46,238 nucleotides of DNA from Chthoniobacteraceae bacterium. GTDB taxonomy: Bacteria; Verrucomicrobiota; Verrucomicrobiia; Chthoniobacterales; Chthoniobacteraceae. Shown piece after piece: positions 37,304 to 46,238 of this stretch. Location: the NCBI GenBank assembly GCA_947448395.1, contig CANFNA010000006.1, positions 1 to 46,238 on the forward strand. The letters run 5' to 3'. Numbering within the stretch: position 1 is the stretch's first letter; every line of letters starts with the position of its first letter. The notes beneath the pieces are model-generated. The model ran no database searches. It saw only the letters and a program-made list of their open reading frames with translations, and was not told the origin of the DNA. The position numbers and the translations under genes are program-made.

Positions 37304-38313
37304 GGCAACCTCCTTCCAACACTCAAAGACCAACCCATTCCCACGCACAAAAGTGCAAAACCAACTCCAAGAGGCCACATATACAGTTCTCGGAAATTTC
37401 TCGAACGGATCGATTCAATCGGCACTTTCTCAAGTTTATCAATCTCAGCGTAAATGTTCCGCAGAGCGTCCCCGTCCGTCGCTCTAAAGAATTTTCCACG
37501 GCCAATTTCAGCCAACTTCCGCACCTGACTTTCATCCGCAGTCACCTTGATGTTCTGATACGTAATCCGGCCGAACTGGTCAGGAATCGGCACAGGCGCA
37601 TACCCCTCGCTCCCAGCGCAAATGCTGTAAATTTTTATTCCCAACGCTCGCGCTGCCTCTGCGGCCATCGTCGGACTGATCTGCCCGGCGTTGTTATCGC
37701 CATCCGTGAGCAAAACGATGATTCGGGTTTTTGCATCCGGGTTCTGCCCCAAACGCCGCGTCGCCGAAGCGAGTGCAGACCCAATCGCGGTGCCGTCTTC
37801 GACTAACCCAATCCGGAGTCTCTTGAGATTTTGCTTCAACCAATCGTGATTTAGAGTGAGCGGGCTGACCAAATAGGGCCGTCCAGCAAACGCTATAATC
37901 CCAATCCGGTCATTCGGACGACCCTCAATAAACTCCTCGGTCACCTGTTTAACGGCATCAATACGGGTCGCCCGCTGACCCCCAATCGAAAAGTCTTCTG
38001 CCAACATCGAGCGAGAGACATCGAGGGCCACAAGAATATCGACCCCACTGGCCTTCACCACCTCGGCGTCCGTGGCTAACTGGGGACGCGCCATCGCAAT
38101 CACCAAAGCCGTCCAAGCCAAAAGGGGCAAAGCGAACCGTAACCGCCCCCAATCCGCCCGCACTGGGTGACCAACGGTTTTGAGTAGTAAGACGCCGGGA
38201 AAGCGAACTGTAGGGACACCACCGTGAGCGCCCAATCTCCATGCAAAAATAGGCACGAGGAGGAGCAGCCAAAATGCAAGAGGGCTTCCCCAAGCCAACG
38301 AGGAGGCTGTCAT
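37300..38313 (-). CDS. BatA-family VWA-domain protein
   Basis: DILVALDVSRSMLAEDFSIGGQRATRIDAVKQVTEEFIEGRPNDRIGIIAFAGRPYLVSPLTLNHDWL. Confidence 0.92.
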   Translation of the reverse strand: MTASSLAWGSPLAFWLLLLVPIFAWRLGAHGGVPTVRFPGVLLLKTVGHPVRADWGRLRFALPLLAWTALVIAMARPQLATDAEVVKASGVDILVALDVSRSMLAEDFSIGGQRATRIDAVKQVTEEFIEGRPNDRIGIIAFAGRPYLVSPLTLNHDWLKQNLKRLRIGLVEDGTAIGSALASATRRLGQNPDAKTRIIVLLTDGDNNAGQISPTMAAEAARALGIKIYSICAGSEGYAPVPIPDQFGRITYQNIKVTADESQVRKLAEIGRGKFFRATDGDALRNIYAEIDKLEKVPIESIRSRNFRELYMWPLGVGFALLCVGMGWSLSVGRRLP

Positions 38314-38918
38314 TGGCCACCTCCAATTACTTGAGTCTCTGCAGCACCAACCAAATCCCGGCGGGCATCCACTTCCACCTCCACCCCAGCAAATTTGCAG
38401 CGATCACACTGTCTTAAAAACTCTCGCAATCTTTCGCGGTCCGCATGAGCAAATCGTGGACTGTTCTTAATCGCCTCGAGAAACTCCTCCGTCGTTTGAC
38501 GCGTCACGTCCATCCCGTAAGCCATCTCGAGAAAGCGGCGCAAAATATCCGCAACCTTCGCAGCAAAATCCCTCGTCGAAAGCCCCGTTGCATCGGATCC
38601 CTTTAGCGCCCGCAACGCCTCTAATGCGATTTGGGTCGGCGACGGCGGCGGAATCTGGGGCCTCATTTTTCTCACCCCCCACACCATCCCCATCACCATC
38701 AGGACCATTATCACCAAGCCAAGCGTCACCAAACCAACCAAAAGCCCTGTCGTCCAATAGGGGATATCCACCGGAGGCAAAACATCCCGAATCCCGTCAG
38801 GAGGACTACTCTGCCCCCCGGGCACTGCTGCCACTTGAGCCGAAAGAGCCAAAGGCAGCCCCACAGACCACCAACCTCCCAAAACCCAACTCGCTATGCC
38901 GCCGACGCTCCCTCTCAT
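38310..38918 (-). CDS. DUF4381-like membrane protein of the Bat operon
   Basis: TM segment (TTGLLVGLVTLGLVIMVLMVMGMVWG) then FAAKVADILRRFLEMAYGMDVTRQTTEEFLEAIKNSPRFAHADRERLREFLRQCDRCKFAG; ATGA overlaps at both ends. Confidence 0.75.
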   Translation of the reverse strand: MRGSVGGIASWVLGGWWSVGLPLALSAQVAAVPGGQSSPPDGIRDVLPPVDIPYWTTGLLVGLVTLGLVIMVLMVMGMVWGVRKMRPQIPPPSPTQIALEALRALKGSDATGLSTRDFAAKVADILRRFLEMAYGMDVTRQTTEEFLEAIKNSPRFAHADRERLREFLRQCDRCKFAGVEVEVDARRDLVGAAETQVIGGGQ

Positions 38919-39817
38919 ATCCTCGCTCCCATCCGCGTTTCCCGATTTTTAAAGAAATTCTGAAGGGCAGGGACCCAGTCACGATCCGTGCGAAGCGTTA
39001 TCGAATCAACCTGCTGCCGACGGAATTCTCGCTGTAAAGCAGTCGCCCTTTCTTCAACGGCTTTCTGATAAGCCTCACGCACAGGCCGACTGCTGGTTGC
39101 CACCTCAAAAATCTCACCCGTTTCAGCATCCTCCAATCGGACAGTCCCCACATTGGGCAAGGTCTCCTCGCGAGGATCCACGAGCGGCAAGGCAACTAGA
39201 TCGTGACGTCTCGCGGTGAACCCCAACTGACGCGCAAATTCATTCGACTGAAAGTCGCTGAATAGAAAAACGACTCCCCTTCGATGGAGAACACGATTCA
39301 AACGCTCCAAGGCACCCGCGAGATCCGTGCCGCGACTCTTTGGCTCGAAAAACAGGATTTCTCGGACAATCCGAAGGGCATGCCGGCGCCCGCGCATTGG
39401 CGGAATGTAGAGTTCGACTCGGTCAGAAAACAGAAGCAACCCGACCTTGTCATTGTTGCGAATCGCGCTGAATGCGAGGACACAGGCAACCTCTGCAGCA
39501 AGTTCACGCTTACTGTGATTCACACTTCCGAAGTCCCCAGAACCACTGACGTCCACCACTAGAAGGACTGTCAGCTCGCGCTCTTCAGTGAACTTCTTCA
39601 CGTAAGCCTCTCCGCGAACCTCTCCAAAACGGGCTGTCACATTCCATTCAATCGTCCGAACCTCATCGCCAGGCTGGTACTCCCTGACCTCCTCAAAGTT
39701 CATGCCCCGCCCCCTAAAGACGCTACGGTATTGCCCAGAAAAGGCAGCCTCCACCCGCCCTCGGGTACGCAACTCCAAGCGGCGGATCTTTTTCAGAATT
39801 TCGCGCGAATCTTCCAT
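38915..39817 (-). CDS. DUF58 domain-containing protein
   Basis: GQYRSVFRGRGMNFEEVREYQPGDEVRTIEWNVTARFGEVRGEAYVKKFTEERELTVLLVVDVSGSGDFG. Confidence 0.94.
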   Translation of the reverse strand: MEDSREILKKIRRLELRTRGRVEAAFSGQYRSVFRGRGMNFEEVREYQPGDEVRTIEWNVTARFGEVRGEAYVKKFTEERELTVLLVVDVSGSGDFGSVNHSKRELAAEVACVLAFSAIRNNDKVGLLLFSDRVELYIPPMRGRRHALRIVREILFFEPKSRGTDLAGALERLNRVLHRRGVVFLFSDFQSNEFARQLGFTARRHDLVALPLVDPREETLPNVGTVRLEDAETGEIFEVATSSRPVREAYQKAVEERATALQREFRRQQVDSITLRTDRDWVPALQNFFKNRETRMGARI

Positions 39818-39840
39818 ACGCCTTAACGGCTTCAGTCGAC

Positions 39841-40830
39841 CTAAGGCACCGGCAAATGATGCAGCAATTTCGCGATGATCTCCTCACTCGAAAGATCCTC
39901 CGCTTCAGCCTCATAACTCACCAAAATCCGGTGACGAAGCACGTCCGCAGCAATGGACTTCACGTCTTGCGGGGTCACATAGCCGCGCCCCGACAGAAAC
40001 GCCCGCGCCTTCGCCGCCAAAGTCAGGGCGATAGTTGCCCGAGGGGATGCCCCATAACGCAGCATGCCCTCCAGTCCCTTCACCCCATAATTCAAAGGCT
40101 CCCGAGTCGCAAATACGAGATCCACAATGTAATCCTTCACACGGTCGTCCACGAAAAGTTGATTCACCAGCTCTCGCGCCTCCAGAACGTCCTTCGGGTC
40201 GATCACCTGACTCACCTCCAACTTCGGTGCAGAAGTCCCCATCAGATCCAAAATCTGGCGCTCCTCAGCCCGACTCGGATAGCCCACCTTCAGCTTCAGC
40301 ATAAAGCGATCTAGTTGCGCCTCAGGCAACGAATAGGTCCCCTCCTGCTCCAACGGATTTTGAGTCGCAAGCACGAGAAACGGATCCGGTAACCGGAAAG
40401 TCTGATCCCCAATCGTTACCTGCCTTTCCTGCATGGCCTCTAGAAGCGCGCTCTGCACTTTGGCCGGAGCTCGGTTAATTTCATCCGCGAGGATCAGATT
40501 GGAAAATAAAGGTCCCTTCTTGGTCGAAAACTCGCCCGTGCGCGGATTATAAATCAGCGTTCCAATCAAGTCTGCAGGAAGAAGGTCAGGCGTGAATTGA
40601 ATCCGCTGAAAACCAGTGTGCACACTCTGAGCTAAAGTTTTAACCGTCAGCGTTTTAGCCAGACCAGGAACACCCTCCAGCAGGATGTGCCCATTCGTGA
40701 GAAGGCCGATTAGCAATCCCTCCACCAGCGATTTCTGCCCGACGACCACCCGGGCAATTTCGGCTTCAAGTGGAGCCACCCAATGGCTGGCTTGGCGGAC
40801 TTTATCAGTAATTTCCTGAGGATTGGACAT
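39841..40830 (-). CDS. MoxR-family AAA+ ATPase
   Basis: GHILLEGVPGLAKTLTVKTLAQSV, FSNLILADEINRAPAKVQSALLEAMQERQVTIG, LATQNPLEQEGTYSLPEAQLDRFMLKL. Confidence 0.96.
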   Translation of the reverse strand: MSNPQEITDKVRQASHWVAPLEAEIARVVVGQKSLVEGLLIGLLTNGHILLEGVPGLAKTLTVKTLAQSVHTGFQRIQFTPDLLPADLIGTLIYNPRTGEFSTKKGPLFSNLILADEINRAPAKVQSALLEAMQERQVTIGDQTFRLPDPFLVLATQNPLEQEGTYSLPEAQLDRFMLKLKVGYPSRAEERQILDLMGTSAPKLEVSQVIDPKDVLEARELVNQLFVDDRVKDYIVDLVFATREPLNYGVKGLEGMLRYGASPRATIALTLAAKARAFLSGRGYVTPQDVKSIAADVLRHRILVSYEAEAEDLSSEEIIAKLLHHLPVP

Positions 40831-41067
40831 GACAGAGAGAAGTAAGACAGTCGTCTTATAGGAATGTTCGATCGGCGCAACCTTCGGAACTGGATCCGAT
40901 AGAAATCGTCTGAGAAATCGTCCGCAGCACCTGCTTCTGGAGGGTGGAGCGCTTTAACCCCCTCGAAAAGGCCTGCCCGTCAGGAAATTTGACTTTTTGT
41001 CACAACTTTTCGTCAGCGGCGGGGTTTTACACTGTGCCTAGTTAGTTTTCTAACCCCCGTTTTAGTT

Positions 41068-42477
41068 ATGAATCTTTGTCAACATCTCCCGTCCGCAGGC
41101 GATTTTTGCGCCACACGGCGCCAATTCTTAAACCGTTTTGGCATGGGCTTCGGCGCCCTAAGTCTCGCTGGACTGATTGGCGAAAACACGCTCACTGCCT
41201 CTGCTCAAGGGGCCATCGCCACCGGCGGTTCCCCTCTGACGCCAAAGGCTCCACCGCTTCAAGCCACCGCAAAGCGCATCATCCATATCTTCGCCCAAGG
41301 CGGCCCCTCCCACATCGACACTTGGGATCCGAAGCCCGAAATGGCGAAACATGTTGGCCAGGATGTGACCGCCATCGGGGGCATGCCACTCCCCCCCCAG
41401 TTCAAATTCACAAAAAGGGGCCAGAGCGGTACGGAGGTCAGTGAACTTTTCCCAAAAATCGGAGAGCACATCGACGACATCGCCGTCATTCGCTCCATGA
41501 ACACGGACATCCCAGCGCACGAATTTGCGACGCTGATGATGAACACCGGTTCCGGACGTCTGGTAAAACCGTCGGTTGGTGCATGGACACTCTACGGACT
41601 TGGCTCCGAGAATCAGAATCTACCGGGCTTTGTCGCCCTCGGCGGTGGGTTGGGCGGTGCAAGCAACTGGAGGTCCGCCTTTCTTCCGGGAGCCTTTCAA
41701 GGAACGCTTGTCAGCACGGTGAGCGCCCCAGCAGAAAAGATCATCGCCAATATCAAGAGCTACCACGCCACGCCCGACCAACAGCGTAAGCAGCTTGATC
41801 TTCTGAAAACCTTCAATGAGGCGCACGCGGAGCAACTGAATCGGGAATCCGTTCTGGAAGCCCGAATTCAGTCCTTTGAACTGGCGTTCAAAATGCAAAC
41901 CGAGGCCATGGATGTGTTCGACATTAATCATGAGCCACAACACATCCGTGATATGTACGGAGATACAGAGACTGGCCGTCGAATGCTTATCGCCAGACGC
42001 CTCGTGGAAAACGGGGTTCGTTTCGTACAAGTCTGGGCTGGAGGATGGGATCATCACACGGATGTGAAGGGGAACCTCAAGAAACAGGCTGATATGATCG
42101 ACGGCCCTGTGGGCGCCCTTCTAAAGGACCTGAAAGATCGCGGGATGCTCAAGGACACCCTCGTCGTCTGGGGCGGTGAATTTGGACGGACCCCCCGTCA
42201 TGACCGTGGAGCGCGCGGAGAACCCGGGCGGGATCACCACAACAAGGCATTCTGCTCGTGGATGGCCGGTGGCGGCATTAAGGGAGGCCAAGCCTACGGT
42301 GCCACCGATGAGTTCGGCTTCGATGTCGTCAAAGACAAGGTTCACGTCCATGACCAGCACGCAACGATGCTTCGATTGCTCGGGTTCGATCACGAAAAGC
42401 TGACCTACCGCTACAACGGCCGCGACTTCCGCCTCACTGATGTTTACGGCAATATCGTGGACGGCCTCATTGCGTAA
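41068..42477 (+). CDS. DUF1501 domain-containing protein with Tat-like signal
   Basis: TRRQFLNRFGMGFGALSLAGL; RIIHIFAQGGPSHIDTWDPKPEM; VVWGGEFGRTPRHDRGARGEPGRDHH. Confidence 0.95.
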   Translation: MNLCQHLPSAGDFCATRRQFLNRFGMGFGALSLAGLIGENTLTASAQGAIATGGSPLTPKAPPLQATAKRIIHIFAQGGPSHIDTWDPKPEMAKHVGQDVTAIGGMPLPPQFKFTKRGQSGTEVSELFPKIGEHIDDIAVIRSMNTDIPAHEFATLMMNTGSGRLVKPSVGAWTLYGLGSENQNLPGFVALGGGLGGASNWRSAFLPGAFQGTLVSTVSAPAEKIIANIKSYHATPDQQRKQLDLLKTFNEAHAEQLNRESVLEARIQSFELAFKMQTEAMDVFDINHEPQHIRDMYGDTETGRRMLIARRLVENGVRFVQVWAGGWDHHTDVKGNLKKQADMIDGPVGALLKDLKDRGMLKDTLVVWGGEFGRTPRHDRGARGEPGRDHHNKAFCSWMAGGGIKGGQAYGATDEFGFDVVKDKVHVHDQHATMLRLLGFDHEKLTYRYNGRDFRLTDVYGNIVDGLIA

Positions 42478-42580
42478 TTCGCTCTTCCAAAAGACTTAAG
42501 TAAAATCAGTTGCCCCCTGTTATCGGCAAAGCACTCGGGGCCTTTCTCCCCAGTGCGTTCCCAATCTGGATTCCATAAAA

Positions 42581-45500
42581 ATGCGTTCCCTGACCCTCCA
42601 TCGAGCCCTCGCATGGGCGTCTCTTGGCCTCCTCTGGACACCCGGATTAGCCCCCGCGGCGGCACCCTCAGACCTCTCCCAGTTGGATTTTTTTGAAAAA
42701 AAGATCCGCCCAGTCCTTGTCGAGAGCTGCTACAAATGCCACAGCGCCAACAGTGAGAAGCTTCGCGGGGGACTGCTCCTCGATACTCGGGAAGGAGTCC
42801 TTAAAGGCGGGGAAAGCGGCCCCGCCATCGTTCCAGGCGATCCTAAAAAGAGTTTGCTGATTACCTCGATCCGCCACGAGCACCGGGATCCGGATATGGC
42901 GATGCCGCCAAAAGGAGACAAACTCTCTGACGCGGTCATTGGCGATTTTGAGACGTGGGTCAAAATAGGAGCCCCTGATCCAAGATCCGGTCCCGCGCTA
43001 GCAAAGAGTTCCACGTGGGATGCAGCCAAAGCTGCGGACCACTGGGCCTTCAAGAAAGTCGTGGCACCCGCGATCCCGAAAAGTCCGGACCCAAAACATT
43101 TCATCCAAAACCCCATCGACAGCTTCGTTCTGGCAACGCTGCGCGCAAAAAAACTGCAAAACTCCCAAAAGGCCGATAAACAGACCCTGATCCGTCGAGT
43201 CACCTATGACCTGACAGGTCTCCCACCGACTCAGGCCGAAGTGGAAGCATTCCTAGCAGACACTGCCTCAGATGCCTTCGAAAAGGTTGTGGATCGCCTC
43301 CTTGAATCTCCTAAGTACGGAGAACGTTGGGCCCGCCACTGGCTTGATATTGCCCGATATGCGGACACCTCCGGCGACCGTGCAATCGGAAGGAATCGGA
43401 CGCCCCTGTATGCCTACGCATGGACCTACCGCGACTATGTAATCAAAGCCTTCAATGAGGACCTGCCTTATAATCAATTCATCGTAGAGCAGCTTGCCGC
43501 AGATCGCCTCCCAGAGTCGAAAGACGACAAGTCTCGACTCGCCGCGCTTGGGTTCCTGACCATTGGAAAGCGCTTTGAAAGCAATGAGAACGACATCATC
43601 GATGACCGAATCGATGTCGTCACAAAAGGGTTGATGGGCCTCACAGGCGCCTGCGCTCGCTGCCACGACCACAAGTTCGATCCAGTACCCACTCGTGATT
43701 ATTATGCGCTTCACGGAGTCTTCGCCAGTTGTGAAGAGCCTTCGACCGGCCCAGCCCTCGCGAATCCGGAAGCCAATGAGGCCTACCAAGACTACTTGGT
43801 TGAAGTGAAGAAAATCGAAGATGAGCTCAAGGACCACGAACGCACTGAAGCCTTCCGCCTCACCTCTGGGATGCTCGAACGCGCCGGCGATTATCTCCTT
43901 CTTTATCAAGAATCTTCGAAAACGACGGACAACACCAAAAAAGGGAACAACTACCGCATTGCCGCTCGCGACAAAGGACTGGCCGCAGAGGTAGCCGCTG
44001 TCTGGGCAGACCAACTTAAAGAAGCACTGGATGCCCACTCCAAAAAGAAAGATCCCGTCCTCGGGCCTTGGCTCACATTAGCCGCTCTGAAGCCGGAGGA
44101 GTTTGGCGAAAAATCACCCGCACTTCTTCAGGAAATGAAGGATTCTGGGCAATTCAATGCCGCAGTGCTTGCCTCGCTAATATCCAAGGAACCGAAATCG
44201 CTTAAGGATGCCGCAGAGGCTTACACAGAGGCCTTCGCAGGCCTTCATAAAACACTTGGTTTGCCCCAGTTTTCTGGGCGCGTATCCAAAGGATTCCCCG
44301 TCGCAAAGATCAATACGCCCGTTTCGGATGAGTGTACCGAGTCTCTGCGCAAAGAGGTCTTCAGCACGACATCGATGATGGTACCGGACAAGAAAACCAT
44401 TTCGAAGACCTTCGGCGTGACTTTCACCACCACCCAAGCGCGCATTCAGTCAAAGTTTGCAGCCCTCGATTTAAGCCATGCGGGAGCGCCAATCCGCGCA
44501 ATGACTCTCGTCGACCGTGCAAAACCAAAAGATTCCAATGTCCTGATCCGAGGCGAAGCCCTCAATCGCGGCCCTTTGGTTCCGCGCCATTTCCCAACGC
44601 TCCTTGGGGGCTCCGAGGAAAAACGATTCAGCGACGGAAGCGGGCGACTTGAAATGGCTAGAGAGATCGCGACGCGTGAGAACCCACTCACGTCCAGAGT
44701 GTTCGTAAATCGAGTCTGGCAGTGGCACTTTGGCCAAGGAATCGTGCGAACCGTCAGTGACTTTGGGACTCGTTCAGAGCCACCCACCCATCCCGAACTG
44801 TTAGACTGGATGGCCTCTTGGTTCATGGACAATGGCTGGTCGATCAAGAAGCTGAACAAGCTCATTGTGATGTCATCCACGTACCAACAAGACAGCCGAG
44901 TTTCAGAACAGGCCTCGAACGTTGATCCAACCAACCAGTGGCTCTCTCACTTCAACATTCAACGCCTCGACTTTGAGCAAGTGCGCGACACGTTGATGAC
45001 CGTTAGTGGCGAGTTGGATGATTCGGAAGTCGGCGGCCGTCCTTTCGTCATTGCCAACCAATCTTCGGCAGTCACTCGAAAGGCCCCAACAGCAGCTGAT
45101 ATTGGGAATCTCAAGACCAACCCAAACCGACGCACCGTTTATGCCATGATCGATCGCGCCGCTCTCCCCGAAGTCTTCAACACGTTCGACTTTGCTAATC
45201 CCGACATGAGTACAGGAGAGCGCGTCTTAACCACCGTCCCTCAGCAGGCTCTTTTCATGATGAACAGCCCATTCATCGCTGAACAGGTTCGCGCCATTCA
45301 CGAAAGGAAAGACTTTCCAAAAGACGGAGCAGACGAAGACCGCGTGCGTTTCCTCTATCAAGCCGTCTACCAACGCCCTCCCTCAGCCAAGGAAATCGAG
45401 CTCGCTCGGGTCTTTCTCAACTCAGACCCCAGCACCGCGACAACAGAATCAGCCTCTGTCCTTTCGAAGACCGCAGGATCTCCTGCGCAAAAAGGTGCGA

Positions 45501-45583
45501 CTCCCACGCCAAAGCTGCTCACGCCACTGGAGCGCTACACGCAAGTGGTTCTCCTCTCGAACGAACTGATGTACATCCGCTAG
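42581..45583 (+). CDS. Planctomycete-type cytochrome c (PSCyt1) / DUF1549 / DUF1553 protein
   Basis: 1000 aa; CYKCH heme motif with MAMPPK, LDIARYADTSGD (DUF1549), CARCHDHKFDPVPTRDYY, C-terminal LNKLIVMSSTYQQDSR and LFMMNSPFIAEQVRAI (DUF1553). Confidence 0.95.
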   Translation: MRSLTLHRALAWASLGLLWTPGLAPAAAPSDLSQLDFFEKKIRPVLVESCYKCHSANSEKLRGGLLLDTREGVLKGGESGPAIVPGDPKKSLLITSIRHEHRDPDMAMPPKGDKLSDAVIGDFETWVKIGAPDPRSGPALAKSSTWDAAKAADHWAFKKVVAPAIPKSPDPKHFIQNPIDSFVLATLRAKKLQNSQKADKQTLIRRVTYDLTGLPPTQAEVEAFLADTASDAFEKVVDRLLESPKYGERWARHWLDIARYADTSGDRAIGRNRTPLYAYAWTYRDYVIKAFNEDLPYNQFIVEQLAADRLPESKDDKSRLAALGFLTIGKRFESNENDIIDDRIDVVTKGLMGLTGACARCHDHKFDPVPTRDYYALHGVFASCEEPSTGPALANPEANEAYQDYLVEVKKIEDELKDHERTEAFRLTSGMLERAGDYLLLYQESSKTTDNTKKGNNYRIAARDKGLAAEVAAVWADQLKEALDAHSKKKDPVLGPWLTLAALKPEEFGEKSPALLQEMKDSGQFNAAVLASLISKEPKSLKDAAEAYTEAFAGLHKTLGLPQFSGRVSKGFPVAKINTPVSDECTESLRKEVFSTTSMMVPDKKTISKTFGVTFTTTQARIQSKFAALDLSHAGAPIRAMTLVDRAKPKDSNVLIRGEALNRGPLVPRHFPTLLGGSEEKRFSDGSGRLEMAREIATRENPLTSRVFVNRVWQWHFGQGIVRTVSDFGTRSEPPTHPELLDWMASWFMDNGWSIKKLNKLIVMSSTYQQDSRVSEQASNVDPTNQWLSHFNIQRLDFEQVRDTLMTVSGELDDSEVGGRPFVIANQSSAVTRKAPTAADIGNLKTNPNRRTVYAMIDRAALPEVFNTFDFANPDMSTGERVLTTVPQQALFMMNSPFIAEQVRAIHERKDFPKDGADEDRVRFLYQAVYQRPPSAKEIELARVFLNSDPSTATTESASVLSKTAGSPAQKGATPTPKLLTPLERYTQVVLLSNELMYIR

Positions 45584-45681
45584 AAAATAGAGATCCCAAC
45601 CCAAACGGGGGAAAAGTCCTGAAACCGAGTTTTTCCCATCGTAAATTCAACGTTCCGCGCACTCCGCTGTCCTAACTGAAT

Positions 45682-46095
45682 ATGCGTTCACTTCGCCTCC
45701 CGCTGCTTGTGTTAGTGACCACCATTCACGTGATCCTCACGGGAGGAAGTGCCATCGCCGAGGATTCCAAGCCCCCCGGTCCTCCGAGAGGTTCGGGACC
45801 ACGTCCTGAGGGAAAAAGACCGGAAGGGATGGATCCTGCTGCGCGTTTGAAGATGCTCGCAGAAAAACTCAGCCTGTCTGACGAGCAACAAAACAAGGTC
45901 AAAGAGATCTTTCAGAGTAACGCTCCAGCCATGAGAGAAATCATGTCGAAAGGCCGAGAAAATCTCACCGCTGAAGACAAGACGAAGCTCCGTGAGTTGA
46001 TGAAATCTCAGCAGGAATCGGTTCGCGGGATTCTGACTGCAGAGCAGCAGGCTAAGTTCAAAGAGATTGTGGCTCAGCGCGGCCAGAAGGAGTGA
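45682..46095 (+). CDS. Spy/CpxP-like LTXXQ-motif periplasmic protein
   Basis: Signal peptide, then LKMLAEKLSLSDEQQNKVKEIFQSNAPAMREIM...LTAEDKTKLRELMKSQQESVRGILTAEQQAKFKEI. Confidence 0.75.
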   Translation: MRSLRLPLLVLVTTIHVILTGGSAIAEDSKPPGPPRGSGPRPEGKRPEGMDPAARLKMLAEKLSLSDEQQNKVKEIFQSNAPAMREIMSKGRENLTAEDKTKLRELMKSQQESVRGILTAEQQAKFKEIVAQRGQKE

Positions 46096-46190
46096 CCGTT
46101 TTTACTGCCCATTGCCCAAAAACAGCTCAAAGGCGGCTCCTTTGGAAGTTTTGGGTTTGAGAATTTGGTGACGCCATATTCCTGTGTCCC

Positions 46191-46238
46191 ATGCCTTATA
46201 CAATTTGGACGAACGGCAAATTCAACGACATAGCAACC
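46191..46238 (+). CDS. Possible start of a truncated CDS (MPYTIWTNGKFNDIAT...), product unassigned
   Basis: Open frame from ATG 46191 to the window end (16 codons) only. Confidence 0.3.
   Translation, partial: MPYTIWTNGKFNDIAT

Noticed and set aside
41026-41054. Sigma70-like promoter TTTACA-17 bp-TCTAAC upstream of DUF1501
   Set aside because: Weak -10 match and would place the transcription start only a few nt from the ATG; insufficient support.
43268-44038. 256-aa antisense ORF inside the DUF1549/DUF1553 gene
   Set aside because: No domain recognised; sense frame is fully conserved-looking, so this is a codon-bias shadow ORF.
1-46238. tRNA/rRNA genes, transposases, integrases, phage genes, CRISPR arrays
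   Set aside because: None recognised by reading both strands and the ORF translations; tRNAscan/Infernal would be needed to exclude small RNAs formally.

Overview
46.2 kb chromosomal window. Gene content suggests Verrucomicrobiota (PVC group): DUF1501 plus planctomycete-type cytochrome/DUF1549/DUF1553 pair, sulfatase next to a PAS-AraC regulator, Tat-exported Gfo/Idh/MocA oxidoreductase, MoxR/Bat operon. Most of it is ordinary core and accessory metabolism: a MarR-regulated RND efflux system, folB, thrS, pheS/pheT, a TerC-like protein, an MFS transporter, a DevBCA-like ABC exporter, pgsA, gnd, a rhodanese, an HNH protein, glcD-like oxidase, a polysaccharide deacetylase, a thiE-like gene, an S10 peptidase and a complete MoxR-DUF58-BatA-BatB/C-BatD-BatE operon. 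No tRNA, rRNA, CRISPR array or transposase was recognised. The most unusual object is at the left edge. An uninterrupted minus-strand reading frame (1404 down to base 1, 468 codons, no stop) is absent from the supplied ORF track, apparently because it runs off the window. It encodes 49 tandem octapeptides of type L-[ST]-x-x-Q-[IVL]-x-[AG], partly organised into 24-residue super-cycles and broken by one 38-residue Trp/Tyr-rich insertion. Other items worth a look: a TerC-like protein with altered acidic motifs, a ThrRS without a TGS domain, a perfect 14-bp terminator-like hairpin squeezed in front of a rhodanese gene, and a helical-repeat secreted or anchored protein.
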